Origin: CAZDRI01 sp964508055
GTDB lineage: Bacteria; Pseudomonadota; Gammaproteobacteria; PS1; Pseudothioglobaceae
Length of the DNA stretch: 64,000 bases
Direction of reading: 5' to 3'
NCBI GenBank assembly: GCA_964508055.1
Contig: CAZDRI010000003.1
Coordinates: 17,003-81,002, forward strand
The notes beneath the pieces were generated by a model that worked only from the letters and a program-made list of their open reading frames with translations, ran no database searches and was not told the DNA's origin. Both the position numbers and the translations under genes were made by a program. Shown piece by piece: positions 36,370-45,539 of this stretch. Position 1 is the first letter of the stretch. Every line of letters starts with the position of its first letter.

Positions 36370-37263
36370 ATGCTGTTTTTGAAAGCTGCAATAACTATAG
36401 TTATTTTTTACCTTATTAGTCAAAATATTGAGATTGATAAAATTATACCAATAGTTACTAATGCTAATCTTAACTTACTTGTTGTTGCTTTTATCTTACA
36501 AACTTTAGCCATATTTATAGCTGGTGCTAGATGGTTTTTAGTTATGAAAAAATTAAATTTTCCGCTACCTTTAAACTTTTATATTAAACAATATTTTATT
36601 GGCATGCTATTTAGTCAAGCTTTGCCTAGTTCAATTGGTGGTGATGCTTATAGGATAGTTGCACTATCCCGTAGAAAACAATCTAAAACAAAAAGTTTTT
36701 ATGGAGTATTAATAGATAGAATCTTAGGTTTGTTAGGTTTGTTATTAATTGTAGCTATAGGCTTAATACTTAACCCAGATATATTACCAAAAGAAATATA
36801 TTTATCTGTATTTGTTGCATTGTTAATTGGAATCCTACTAATTTTAAGTTTACTTATATTTACCAAATTTAGTTTTTTAAAAAGATTTAAATTTTTACAA
36901 TGGGTTTTTAGTTTATCAGATTATTTTAGACATAACCTGCATGGCTTAAGTGTATTAACTTCTAGAATGTTTATTTCAATATCTATTCATTTGTTTGTAA
37001 TATCTTGTATTTATTGTATTGGATTGGCTATAGGTTTAAACCAACCTTTAGAAGTTTTTTTACTTTTTGTCCCTATTTCTTTACTACTCACACTTATCCC
37101 TATATCTTTTGCTGGGTGGGGTATAAGAGAAGGTGCGATGGTAGTTTTATTTACTTTAGTAGGAAGCCCAAAAGAAGTTGTGTTAGCAACCTCTATACTT
37201 TATGGAATTATTTTAATTTTAAGCAGCCTTCCTGCAACATATTTCTTTTTAAAAAAACATTAA
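36370..37263 (+). CDS. Lysylphosphatidylglycerol synthase TM region / UPF0104 family protein
   Basis: A 297-residue polytopic inner-membrane protein of the UPF0104/LPG_synthase_TM family. It has about eight hydrophobic segments and the diagnostic blocks GARWFLVMK, QALPSSIGGDAYRIVAL, and IPISFAGWGIREGAM near the C-terminus. Members are thought to be flippase-like or linked to glycolipid synthesis. The remnant glycosyltransferase next door would fit such a partnership. There is no MprF synthase domain. No clear ribosome site precedes the ATG. Confidence 0.8.
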   Translation: MLFLKAAITIVIFYLISQNIEIDKIIPIVTNANLNLLVVAFILQTLAIFIAGARWFLVMKKLNFPLPLNFYIKQYFIGMLFSQALPSSIGGDAYRIVALSRRKQSKTKSFYGVLIDRILGLLGLLLIVAIGLILNPDILPKEIYLSVFVALLIGILLILSLLIFTKFSFLKRFKFLQWVFSLSDYFRHNLHGLSVLTSRMFISISIHLFVISCIYCIGLAIGLNQPLEVFLLFVPISLLLTLIPISFAGWGIREGAMVVLFTLVGSPKEVVLATSILYGIILILSSLPATYFFLKKH

Positions 37264-37266
37264 AAA

Positions 37267-38019
37267 ATGCGATTTATTGTAGGCATTGAATACTTTGGGG
37301 CAAATTACTGTGGCTGGCAAAACCAAAAAAGTGGCATAAAAACAGTTCAGTTTTATGTTGAAAAAGCACTATCAAAGGTGGCAAACTCGCCAATAAAAGT
37401 ATATTGTGCCGGACGAACTGATAAGGGCGTTCATGCATTAGAACAAGTTATCCATTTTGAAACTAATATTAATAGAAGTTGTAGGTCTTGGCTGTTAGGC
37501 GGCAATAGTTTTTTGCCTAAAGATATAAGTTTTTTATGGGTAAAAAAAATTGATAATAATTTTCATGCTCGCCATAGTGCCTGTGCCAGGTCATATCAAT
37601 ATAAAATCTATAACTCTATAACTAGACCAGGTCTTTATAATGATTATTTTTATTGGGAACCTAAAAAACTAAATGTAGGAGAAATGCAAAAAGGTGCTAA
37701 TTTGTTTTTAGGAAAACATGATTTTTCAGCTTTTAGAAGTAGTATTTGTCAAGCAAAGTCCCCTATTAAAACCATTGAATATTTAAATATTAATAAAAAC
37801 AACAACATAGTTTTAATTGATATTAAGGCTGATTCTTTTTTACATCATATGGTTAGAAATGTAGTTGGAACACTACTTAAAGTAGGATATGGTAGAAAAA
37901 ACTACAAATGGGTCAAAGAGGTTATTGATTCAAAAGATAGAAAATTAGCAGGGGTAACCATTGCGGCAAAAGGCTTATATTTTGTTAAAGCTTTTTATCC
38001 AGAAAACCTATCCTTATAA
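37267..38019 (+). CDS. truA: tRNA pseudouridine(38-40) synthase TruA
   Basis: TruA converts uridines 38-40 in the anticodon arm of tRNAs. The 250 residues show EYFGANYCGWQNQ and the catalytic Asp52 in AGRTDKGVHA, then FHARHSACARSYQYKI and the C-terminal FLHHMVRNVVGTLLKVG. It starts 3 bases after the flippase-like gene. Its end converges on leuB with a 44-base spacer that holds a palindromic repeat. Confidence 0.96.
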   Translation: MRFIVGIEYFGANYCGWQNQKSGIKTVQFYVEKALSKVANSPIKVYCAGRTDKGVHALEQVIHFETNINRSCRSWLLGGNSFLPKDISFLWVKKIDNNFHARHSACARSYQYKIYNSITRPGLYNDYFYWEPKKLNVGEMQKGANLFLGKHDFSAFRSSICQAKSPIKTIEYLNINKNNNIVLIDIKADSFLHHMVRNVVGTLLKVGYGRKNYKWVKEVIDSKDRKLAGVTIAAKGLYFVKAFYPENLSL

Positions 38020-38044
38020 AACTTTGTTAATTTTAAGACAGTAT

Positions 38045-38065
38045 CTGAATTTATTTCAGTATCTC
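38045..38065. repeat. Dispersed 21-bp palindromic repeat, copy 1
   Basis: CTGAATTTATTTCAGTATCTC forms a CTGAA...TTCAG hairpin with a 5-base loop. The same 21 bases occur in inverse orientation at 53783-53803 with no mismatch. This copy sits between the convergent ends of truA and leuB and overlaps the leuB stop codon by two bases. The next bases on the left (GACAGTAT) resemble those beside the other copy (GACA). It could act as a two-way terminator or be a REP-like mobile repeat. Confidence 0.7.
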
Positions 38066-39137
38066 ATAACTCTTTTAAAGCTTGAACAACAGCATCTCCC
38101 ATTGTAGAGGTTGTAACAAAATCATCATTATATGCAATGTCTTTGGTTCTATAGCCTTTATCTAAAACTAAATTTACAGAATTTTCTATTTTAGAAGCAA
38201 ATCCCTGCATATTTAAAGAATATCTAAACATCATAGCTAAAGATAAAATAGTGGCTATTGGATTTGCTGTATTAGTATCAGCTATATCTGGCGCTGAACC
38301 ATGAATTGGCTCATACATACCAAATCCTCTGCTGTCAAGTGATGCTGAAGGCAACATACCTATTGACCCTGTTAGCATTGCAGCACAATCAGAAAGAATA
38401 TCACCAAACATATTGGTGGTAACAATCACATCAAATTGTTTCGGCTCTCTAATCAGCTGCATAGCGGCATTATCAACATACATATGCGTTAGTTCCACTT
38501 CTGGATATTCTTTTTGCACATCTATAACCACTTCTCTCCATAGTTCACTTACTTCTAAGACATTTGCTTTATCTACTGAACATAATTTTTTATTGCGTTT
38601 AGATGCTATTTTAAAGGCTGAGTGGGCTATGCGCCTAATTTCACTTTCTTTATACTCTAAAGTATTAAAGCCTATTTTTTCTTTGTTTTCTATGCGAATA
38701 CCTCTAGGCTCACCGAAATAAATACCGCTAGTCAGTTCTCTTACAATCATTAAGTCCAACCCTGCAACTATATCGCTTTTTAGGGTTGAAGCACTTGCTA
38801 GCTGCGGATACAAGACTGCCGGTCTTAGATTAGAAAACAAATCTAACTTCTCTCTTAACCCTAATAATCCTCGTTCTGGTCTTAACTTTCTTGTTAAGTT
38901 ATTCCATTTATATCCTCCAACAGCTCCAAGTAAAATAGCATCTGATTTTTTGGCTAAATTTAAAGTTTCACTAGGCAATGGTGAACCTTTTTTATCATAA
39001 GCATCTCCCCCTATAAGACCTATTTCATAATCAACATCTAATTTATAGTCATTTTTAAGAGTATCTATAATCTTAATAGCTTGCTCTATGATTTCTTTAC
39101 CTACACCATCGCCTGGTAAAATTAAAATCTTAGCCAT
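38064..39137 (-). CDS. leuB: 3-isopropylmalate dehydrogenase
   Basis: LeuB oxidises and decarboxylates 3-isopropylmalate in leucine synthesis, with NAD+ and Mg2+. The 357 residues show ILPGDGVGKE at the start, the RPERGLLGLREKLDLFSNLRP substrate loop, MYVDNAAMQLI and the NAD-binding EPIHGSAPDI. leuA, leuC and leuD are not adjacent. It is 9 bases downstream of the peroxiredoxin gene, so the two may be co-transcribed. Confidence 0.96.
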   Translation of the reverse strand: MAKILILPGDGVGKEIIEQAIKIIDTLKNDYKLDVDYEIGLIGGDAYDKKGSPLPSETLNLAKKSDAILLGAVGGYKWNNLTRKLRPERGLLGLREKLDLFSNLRPAVLYPQLASASTLKSDIVAGLDLMIVRELTSGIYFGEPRGIRIENKEKIGFNTLEYKESEIRRIAHSAFKIASKRNKKLCSVDKANVLEVSELWREVVIDVQKEYPEVELTHMYVDNAAMQLIREPKQFDVIVTTNMFGDILSDCAAMLTGSIGMLPSASLDSRGFGMYEPIHGSAPDIADTNTANPIATILSLAMMFRYSLNMQGFASKIENSVNLVLDKGYRTKDIAYNDDFVTTSTMGDAVVQALKEL

Positions 39138-39145
39138 ATTTAAAA

Positions 39146-39757
39146 TTATAATTCTTCAGAATGCTTTGCTAAATACTGGGCAACTCCTTCAGGAGTATCT
39201 TTCATACCTTCATCACCTTTGTTCCAACCAGCTGGACATACTTCACCATATTCTTCATTAAATTGTAAAGCATCTACCATTCTTATCATTTCATCTACAT
39301 TTCTTCCTAATGGTAAATCATTAACTACTTGGTGTCTTACAACAAAATCTTTATCTATCAAAAAAGATGCTCTTAGTGCGATACCTGCTGGATGCATAAT
39401 TCCATAAGCCTTGCCAATCTTATGATTAACATCGGCAATTAATGGAAAATCTATTTTTCCTAAACCTCCATCTTTAGGTGCAACATTTCTCCACGCATTA
39501 TGAGTAAATTGAGAGTCTATTGAAACTCCAATAATTTCTACTCCTCTATCTTTAAAAGCTGCCACCCTATGATGGTGGGCTAAAATCTCTGAAGGGCAAA
39601 CAAAAGTAAAATCTAATGGGTAAAAGAAAATAACAATATGTTTGCCTTTTAGACTTGATAATTTAAAGTCATCAACTATTGTTCCATCTGCTAAAACAGC
39701 CGCCGCTGTAAAATCAGGTGCTTGCTCTGCTACTAAAACTTTCATTTTTTTGCTCAT
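39146..39757 (-). CDS. Typical 2-Cys peroxiredoxin (AhpC/TSA family)
   Basis: A 203-residue thiol peroxidase that reduces hydrogen and organic peroxides. The peroxidatic Cys54 is in DFTFVCPSE and the resolving Cys174 is in EVCPAGW. A GGLG motif near residue 97 belongs to the over-oxidation-sensitive type, but the C-terminal YF motif is not seen. No ahpF lies beside it, so thioredoxin is the likely reductant. It is likely transcribed together with leuB. Confidence 0.94.
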   Translation of the reverse strand: MSKKMKVLVAEQAPDFTAAAVLADGTIVDDFKLSSLKGKHIVIFFYPLDFTFVCPSEILAHHHRVAAFKDRGVEIIGVSIDSQFTHNAWRNVAPKDGGLGKIDFPLIADVNHKIGKAYGIMHPAGIALRASFLIDKDFVVRHQVVNDLPLGRNVDEMIRMVDALQFNEEYGEVCPAGWNKGDEGMKDTPEGVAQYLAKHSEEL

Positions 39758-39851
39758 TATTTATTGTCCTTATGAAATAAAAGCATTGTATTATACAATA
39801 ATGCTTTACTTGCTCGGTAAAATAAGGTTATTTTTAAAAAGTTAAAAATCT

Positions 39852-41240
39852 ATGTTAAAAGTTTATAACACTAGCAGTAAGAAAAAAGAAAAATTTATAC
39901 CTATAGATCCAAACAATATAAAAATATATGTGTGTGGTATGACAGTTTATGACTATTGTCACATTGGTCATGCTAGAGTTTTAGTGATGTTTGATGTTAT
40001 TGTAAGACATTTAAAAAGATGTTATAAAAATGTAACATATGTGCGCAATATAACAGATATTGACGATAAAATCATCAATTGTGCTAATAAAAACAAAGAA
40101 GATATTTTTTCTTTAACTAAAAGATTTATTGCAGAAATGCATAAAGATGAAAAGTCTTTAGCCATTAATCCTCCTGATATTGAACCAAAAGCTACTGATT
40201 ATGTTGATCAAATGTTATACCTAATAAAATCATTACAAGATAACAATTTAGCTTATAAAGCTGATAATGGAGATATTTATTTTTCAGTGCGGAATTTTAA
40301 AAAGTACGGCAAATTGGCTAACAAAACTTTAGATGAGTTAAAATCTGGAGCAAGGGTAGATATTGACAGCACTAAATTAGACCCATTAGATTTTGTGTTA
40401 TGGAAGTCAGCCAAACCAAATGAACCTAGTTGGTCGTCTCCATGGGGAAAAGGACGTCCAGGTTGGCATATTGAGTGTTCAGCTATGTCTACTCACCTTC
40501 TTGGCAATAATTTTGATATTCACGGCGGAGGTGCTGATTTAATATTTCCCCATCACGAAAATGAAATAGCACAATCTGAAGGAGCCCATGGAGGCAAGTT
40601 TGTTAATTATTGGATACACGTAGGTTTTGTAAATATTAATAATGAAAAAATGTCTAAATCATTAAATAATTTTTTTACTATTAGAGACATTTTAAAAAGT
40701 TATTCTGGTGAAGTTTTGCGTTATTTTATAATTAGTTCACATTATAGAAGCCCTCTTAATTTTAATGATAGTAATTTAAAATCAGCACAATCGGCTCTTA
40801 CTAAGCTTTATATTGCAATAAAAGACCTATCTGCTGATGAAGCTAGTATGAATGAAATCTCACAGCAATATGATTATGAATATAAGTTTATAAATGCATT
40901 AAATGATGACTTTAATACTCCAATTGCTATATCAATCTTATTTGAAATAGCAAAAGAAATTAATAAAAATCGTGTCAATGACATTGCAAAAGCTAGCGCA
41001 TTAGCAAGGTTACTAATAATTTTAGGAGGTTATATTGGTATTTTACAGACGGATGTCAACACATTTTTAAAGCAAGGCATCCTCCTTGCTGATGCTGAAA
41101 TAGAAAGAAAAATAGCTGAAAGAAATAAAGCTAGAAAAAATAAAGACTTTGCACTGTCAGACAAAATTAGGGATGAACTTAAGAGTAAAAATATTGCATT
41201 AGAAGATAACCCAACAGGCACGAGTTGGCGTAGGTTATAA
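39852..41240 (+). CDS. cysS: Cysteinyl-tRNA synthetase
   Basis: A class I aminoacyl-tRNA synthetase. The 462 residues include zinc ligand Cys28 (YVCGMT), the HIGH motif at residues 37-40, a second zinc Cys in GWHIECSAM, and the KMSKS motif near residue 268. The C-terminal anticodon-binding part ends with NPTGTSWRR. It faces the peroxiredoxin gene divergently across 94 bases. Confidence 0.97.
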   Translation: MLKVYNTSSKKKEKFIPIDPNNIKIYVCGMTVYDYCHIGHARVLVMFDVIVRHLKRCYKNVTYVRNITDIDDKIINCANKNKEDIFSLTKRFIAEMHKDEKSLAINPPDIEPKATDYVDQMLYLIKSLQDNNLAYKADNGDIYFSVRNFKKYGKLANKTLDELKSGARVDIDSTKLDPLDFVLWKSAKPNEPSWSSPWGKGRPGWHIECSAMSTHLLGNNFDIHGGGADLIFPHHENEIAQSEGAHGGKFVNYWIHVGFVNINNEKMSKSLNNFFTIRDILKSYSGEVLRYFIISSHYRSPLNFNDSNLKSAQSALTKLYIAIKDLSADEASMNEISQQYDYEYKFINALNDDFNTPIAISILFEIAKEINKNRVNDIAKASALARLLIILGGYIGILQTDVNTFLKQGILLADAEIERKIAERNKARKNKDFALSDKIRDELKSKNIALEDNPTGTSWRRL

Positions 41241-41360
41241 AATAAAAGTTAAGACGAGTCAAATTTGTGTCGTGTTTTTGGGTATGTGAAGTACATAAAA
41301 AGAGTGTTGCAAAATGTAAAAAGCACGTTATTACAACATCTTTACCCAAGTTATTTGTAT

Positions 41361-41414
41361 GAGGAAGGGGAGCAAAACCAATAAGTTACTGCAACAATGT
41401 TCCTCCCCTTCCTC
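41361..41414. repeat. Perfect 12-bp inverted repeat upstream of rpoD
   Basis: GAGGAAGGGGAG at 41361-41372 pairs exactly with CTCCCCTTCCTC at 41403-41414 around a 30-base loop. This G+C-rich stem stands out in the AT-rich spacer. A second inverted pair, GCAAAAC (41372-41378) with GTTTTGC (41436-41442), could compete with it. It could be the cysS terminator, an rpoD regulatory structure, or a small mobile repeat. Confidence 0.7.
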
Positions 41415-41432
41415 AAACTCCATCCCCAATAA
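41403..41432. repeat. C-rich repeat shared with the ampD upstream region
   Basis: This 30-base segment includes the right arm of the hairpin and continues with AAACTCCATCCCCAATAA. It matches 34605-34634 at 24 of 30 positions. Two similar copies ahead of unrelated genes suggest a dispersed element rather than a gene-specific regulator. Confidence 0.5.
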
Positions 41433-41524
41433 GCTGTTTTGCAATAGTCTTATAAAGTTTAGCTAATTTTTTAATAATTATAGGTATAATTGCGTTTCTT
41501 ATATTTTTTTACTATTTTAAGTGT

Positions 41525-43306
41525 ATGGACCCATCAGAATCTAAATACAAAAAAGCTATTCAAGATTTAATTAAGTTAGGTGAAGAACAAGGATATTTAA
41601 CATTTGAAGAAATTAACGATATTATCCCTGAAGAACTGCTTACTGAAGAGCAATTAGAAGCAGTTGTCTCAATTTTAGAAGAACTTGATATTACAGTGTC
41701 AGAAGAACCGCCTGATGCTGACACATTAATTGTTGAGTCAGGAGCAAAAGCTCAAAGCAATAGTGCAGATGCTGCACTTGCTGCACTTGCTGCACTTGAT
41801 TCTGAGTTTGGACGCACTACAGATCCAGTTAGAATGTATATGCGTGAAATGGGGGTGGTAGATTTATTAGAGCACTCTGATGAAATACGCATAGCTAAAA
41901 AAATAGAAGAAAATATCTATAAAATGATGCGAGGCATTACTCTTTTCCCTGAAACAGTTGAGCTATTCTTTAAAGCATATCTACGCTTAGAAGAAGGCAA
42001 ATGTAAGATGACTGATGTTGTTATTGGCTATAAAGGTGATGAGATTGAAAGCATAGAAGATACCAATAAAGCAAATGAAGATGAATTTTTAGAGGGGCAA
42101 GAATATACTGGACCTGATGTCTATGAAATTGAAACTAGAGTAGAAATAATTAAAAAAAATTACAAAAATTATCAAGATACTATTAAAAAACATGGCTATC
42201 TTTATAGTAAAACAAAAGAAACAAGAATTAAATTAGCTGAAAGTCTAACTGAGCTTAGATTATCTCCAAAATTAGTTACTACAATGATGGGCACCATATC
42301 TCTAGTTATTAGAGATGTAAAAAATGAAGAAAAAATAATTATGAATGAGTGTCTTAATGCTGGCATGAAAAGAAAAGATTTTTTTGAATTATTTATTAAT
42401 AATGAAACTAATTTAAATTGGCTTAAAAATAGTAAGATTGATAAAAAAGTATTTGATAATATTGATGATTCTAAAATTTATTATTCACAAAAAAGGCTAT
42501 TAGACATAGAACAAGGAGTATTCCTTACTATAGCAGAATTAAAAGAATTAAATAAAGTTGCTTGTAGAGGAGATAGGCACGCTAAGAAATATAAAAGAGA
42601 AATGATAGAGGCTAACTTACGTCTTGTTATTTCAATTGCCAAGAAATACGCCAATAGAGGCTTACAGTTTTTAGATTTAATACAAGAAGGCAATGTTGGC
42701 CTTATGAAAGCTGTTGATAAGTTTGAATATCGTAGAGGGTATAAATTCTCTACTTATGCTACTTGGTGGATTCGGCAAGCTATCACAAGGTCTATCGCTG
42801 ACCAAGCTAGGACTATTCGTATCCCTGTGCATATGATAGAAACAATTAACAAATTGAATAGAGTGCAAAGAACATTACTGCAAAAATTTGGTCGTGATGC
42901 TACCCCTGAAGAGTTAGCTGAAGAAATGGAAATATCAGAAGACAAGGTCCGTAAAATATTGAAAATAGCAAAAGAGCCATTGTCTATGGAAACCCCTATA
43001 GGTGATGATGAAGATTCTCATATAGGTGATTTTATTGAAGATACCACGCTATCGCTTCCTTTAGATAGCACTACTAAAGAAAGTTTAAAAGAAACTACTA
43101 AAAGCCTGCTAGAAAATTTATCATTAAGAGAAGCTAAAGTATTAAAAATGCGTTTTGGAATAGATATGAATAATGATCACACTTTAGAAGAAGTCGGTAA
43201 ACAATTTGATGTTACTAGAGAAAGAATTCGTCAAATTGAATCAAAAGCTTTACGTAAACTAAGGCACCCTTCAAGGGCATATAAATTACAAAGTTTTTTA
43301 GAATGA
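41525..43306 (+). CDS. rpoD: RNA polymerase sigma factor RpoD (sigma-70)
   Basis: The primary sigma factor, 593 residues. Region 1.1 covers about residues 1-75, followed by a small linker of Ala-Ala-Leu repeats. Region 1.2 begins at GRTTDPVRMYMREMG. After the non-conserved region come 2.1-2.4 (EANLRLVISIAKKYANRGLQFLDLIQEGN and YATWWIRQAITRSI), region 3, and region 4.2 with HTLEEVGKQFDVTRERIRQIE. dnaG and rpsU, its usual upstream partners, are absent; cysS lies upstream. A TATAAT at 41485-41490 may be its -10 box, but no good -35 is visible. Confidence 0.97.
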   Translation: MDPSESKYKKAIQDLIKLGEEQGYLTFEEINDIIPEELLTEEQLEAVVSILEELDITVSEEPPDADTLIVESGAKAQSNSADAALAALAALDSEFGRTTDPVRMYMREMGVVDLLEHSDEIRIAKKIEENIYKMMRGITLFPETVELFFKAYLRLEEGKCKMTDVVIGYKGDEIESIEDTNKANEDEFLEGQEYTGPDVYEIETRVEIIKKNYKNYQDTIKKHGYLYSKTKETRIKLAESLTELRLSPKLVTTMMGTISLVIRDVKNEEKIIMNECLNAGMKRKDFFELFINNETNLNWLKNSKIDKKVFDNIDDSKIYYSQKRLLDIEQGVFLTIAELKELNKVACRGDRHAKKYKREMIEANLRLVISIAKKYANRGLQFLDLIQEGNVGLMKAVDKFEYRRGYKFSTYATWWIRQAITRSIADQARTIRIPVHMIETINKLNRVQRTLLQKFGRDATPEELAEEMEISEDKVRKILKIAKEPLSMETPIGDDEDSHIGDFIEDTTLSLPLDSTTKESLKETTKSLLENLSLREAKVLKMRFGIDMNNDHTLEEVGKQFDVTRERIRQIESKALRKLRHPSRAYKLQSFLE

Positions 43307-43311
43307 TATTT

Positions 43312-43388
43312 GGGCCTATAGCTCAGCTGGTTAGAGCAGTCGACTCATAATCGATTGGTCGTAGGTTCGAGTCCTACTAGGCCCACCA
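43312..43388 (+). tRNA. tRNA-Ile(CAU), lysidine type
   Basis: A 77-base cloverleaf with acceptor pair GGGCCTA/TAGGCCC, encoded CCA (43386-43388) and anticodon CAT at 43346-43348. The anticodon stem GTCGA/TCGAT with a G-T top pair and the GAGCAG...TTGGTCG arm resemble E. coli tRNA-Ile2 much more than elongator tRNA-Met. So I assign Ile, whose C34 would be changed to lysidine by TilS to read AUA. It starts 5 bases after the rpoD stop and lies 16 bases before cysQ, so it is probably processed from a longer transcript. Confidence 0.85.
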
Positions 43389-43404
43389 AACAATTTTATT
43401 TAAT

Positions 43405-44190
43405 ATGTTTCCAGAATTAATAACATCATTACTTAATATAGCACAATCCGGAGGCAAGGAAATATTAACAAGTTACAAAAAAGACATTACAGTAAAAATC
43501 AAAAAAGATAAAACCCCTTTAACCATCGCTGATAAAAACTCAAATACTGTTATCATTAAAAGCCTTAGCGAACTAACTCCTAATATACCAATAATTTCAG
43601 AAGAAAATGATATAGAAAATTATAATATACGCAAAAATTGGCATAGTTACTGGCTTGTTGACCCATTAGATGGAACTAGGGATTTTATAAACCAAACGGG
43701 CGACTTTACAATAAATATAGCTCTAATAGAAAACAATAGACCTATATTTGGCCTACTTTATGCTCCAGCAAAAAATGTTTATTATTATGCCTATAGTGGA
43801 GGAGGTGCTTTTAAAAAAAAGAATAACTTAATAAATAAAATAAACATTAATAAAAATCCTAATAATATAATTAAAGTATTGGTTGGAAATTATTCTTTAA
43901 AGAGTAAAAAACTACAAAACTTCTTAAATAATTCCTTAGATAAATTTGAAGTTTTTGAAATAGGTTCAGCTTTAAAATTTGCTTATTTGGCAGAAGGAAA
44001 ATATGATCTTTATCCACGATTTGGCACCTGTTGTGAGTGGGATACTGCGGCTGGGGTATGTATTTTAGAACAAGCTGGAGGAAAAGTATTAGATACAAAT
44101 GGAAATAAACTTTTTTATAATATGCAAGATAGCATTATAAGCCCAAACTTTTTTGCTATAGCCAATAAGAATATAAATCTAACTTTTTAA
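43405..44190 (+). CDS. cysQ: 3'(2'),5'-bisphosphate nucleotidase CysQ
   Basis: A Mg2+-dependent, lithium-sensitive phosphatase of the inositol monophosphatase fold that removes PAP formed in sulfate assimilation. The 261 residues contain the metal-binding SEE (near residues 65-67), VDPLDGTRDF (residues 85-93) and WDTAAGVCILEQAGG near the C-terminus. It starts just 16 bases after the tRNA. Other members of the superfamily have similar motifs, but the FINQTGDFTINIALI segment favours CysQ. Confidence 0.9.
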   Translation: MFPELITSLLNIAQSGGKEILTSYKKDITVKIKKDKTPLTIADKNSNTVIIKSLSELTPNIPIISEENDIENYNIRKNWHSYWLVDPLDGTRDFINQTGDFTINIALIENNRPIFGLLYAPAKNVYYYAYSGGGAFKKKNNLINKININKNPNNIIKVLVGNYSLKSKKLQNFLNNSLDKFEVFEIGSALKFAYLAEGKYDLYPRFGTCCEWDTAAGVCILEQAGGKVLDTNGNKLFYNMQDSIISPNFFAIANKNINLTF

Positions 44191-44435
44191 TTAAGCCTAT
44201 AAATTAAGCTATAAGACATAAGAGAATTATTGAAATATAAACTTCACCCCAACATAGCTATATTCTGGCTTAATAACAATATTTCATCTAACCTGAATAA
44301 TTTACAACTTATTGATTTAAGTAAATAAAATAAAAAATACACTAACAAACAAAAAAAGTAGAATTGTTTTTATAAATTGGCTTTTAAAAACAACTTTTTA
44401 TTGAATTTATACTTAATGCAGGAGTCTCATATTGG

Positions 44436-45539
44436 CTAATTTTTAAAATAATCTTTTACGCCTTTAAAAATAGCTTCTGCTATTTTTAGTTGATGCCTAT
44501 TATCTCTAAGGCGCTTTTCTTCTTTTAAATTTGATATAAAAGCTGTCTCTACTAAAACAGAGGGAATAGTTGGAGCTTTAAGAACTACAAAACTTGCTTT
44601 TTGAGGTCTTTTCTTATGCAATCTCCCTATTTTTTTTAAATATTTTAATATTTTTTGGGCAAGGTTTTTACTTTGATTATCTTTGTCTACTTTTGAAAAG
44701 TCCCAAAGTATTGAATTTAAATTTTTATCACCACTTATATCAAGGCCTACTCCACCAAATATATCTGAAGCATTTTGACTCATGCGCAATTTTTTTGCAA
44801 AAGGGGTTTCATCGCCTTTTTTTGACAAAGTGTAAACAGAAGCTCCTTTAGCACTTCTCCTTTTAACAGCATCAGCATGGATTGAAATAAACAAATCAGC
44901 ATTTGATTGTTGGGCTAATCTTACTCTTTTAACAAGAGGTATGTAATAATCTCCCTTTCTAGAAAGTATGGCTTTATATTCAGTTGATGAATTTATTATA
45001 TTTTTTAGTTTTTTAGCAATTTTTAATACTATGTTTTTTTCTAAAGACTTATAATATCCTATAGCTCCAGGGTCTTCACCACCATGCCCTGCATCTATCA
45101 TAATTATTTTTTTATCTGTATCTTTTTTTATCTTCTTTGTAATAGTGACTTTATCAGACAAATCTACGATTATCCTGTAATGAGTGTAATGTTTATTTGG
45201 AGCTAAGGTAAATGACTTTACTTTAAAATCTTTGCTACTATCAATTACTATTCTTAGTTTCTTTTCATAGTTGCCACTGCGGATTTTATTTATTCTTTTG
45301 TCTCTATATTTAAGTTTATTTAAAGCTTTTTTAGTTAAATAAGCTCTCTCAATATCTACTACTATTCTATTAGGATTTGTTAGTTTGAATATTTTATATT
45401 TTGCACCTTTTTTTACATCAAAAACTACTCTTGTATGGTCTGGGGCATTCCAAAATCTTAAATCATATACATTAATATTTCCAATAGCAAAGTTAGAATT
45501 TATTATAAGAATAAAAAATATTATTAGTTTTTTATGCAC
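44436..45539 (-). CDS. amiB: N-acetylmuramoyl-L-alanine amidase (AmiB/AmiC type)
   Basis: A periplasmic zinc amidase that splits septal peptidoglycan. The 367 residues begin with a Sec signal peptide (to about residue 20), then an AMIN domain that targets the septum (about 22-125). A C-terminal Amidase_3 domain shows IDAGHGGEDPGAIG, FISIHADA and the final Glu in PSVLVETAFISN. No LysM repeat is seen. The tsaE-amiB pairing matches the E. coli gene order, so I use amiB; mutL does not follow. It overlaps tsaE by 16 bases. Confidence 0.93.
   Translation of the reverse strand: MHKKLIIFFILIINSNFAIGNINVYDLRFWNAPDHTRVVFDVKKGAKYKIFKLTNPNRIVVDIERAYLTKKALNKLKYRDKRINKIRSGNYEKKLRIVIDSSKDFKVKSFTLAPNKHYTHYRIIVDLSDKVTITKKIKKDTDKKIIMIDAGHGGEDPGAIGYYKSLEKNIVLKIAKKLKNIINSSTEYKAILSRKGDYYIPLVKRVRLAQQSNADLFISIHADAVKRRSAKGASVYTLSKKGDETPFAKKLRMSQNASDIFGGVGLDISGDKNLNSILWDFSKVDKDNQSKNLAQKILKYLKKIGRLHKKRPQKASFVVLKAPTIPSVLVETAFISNLKEEKRLRDNRHQLKIAEAIFKGVKDYFKN

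Noticed and set aside
36370..37263. Full MprF lysylphosphatidylglycerol synthase
   Set aside because: Only the membrane flippase-like region is present; there is no C-terminal synthase domain.
37005..37289. A 94-codon plus-strand frame overlapping the flippase-like gene and truA
   Set aside because: It is an out-of-frame reading of a hydrophobic gene and lacks any family pattern; the two genes it overlaps are clear.
43312..43388. Elongator tRNA-Met, because the anticodon is CAU
   Set aside because: The anticodon stem, the G-T pair at its top and the TTGGTCG variable region match tRNA-Ile2 of E. coli rather than tRNA-Met, so Ile with lysidine is more likely.
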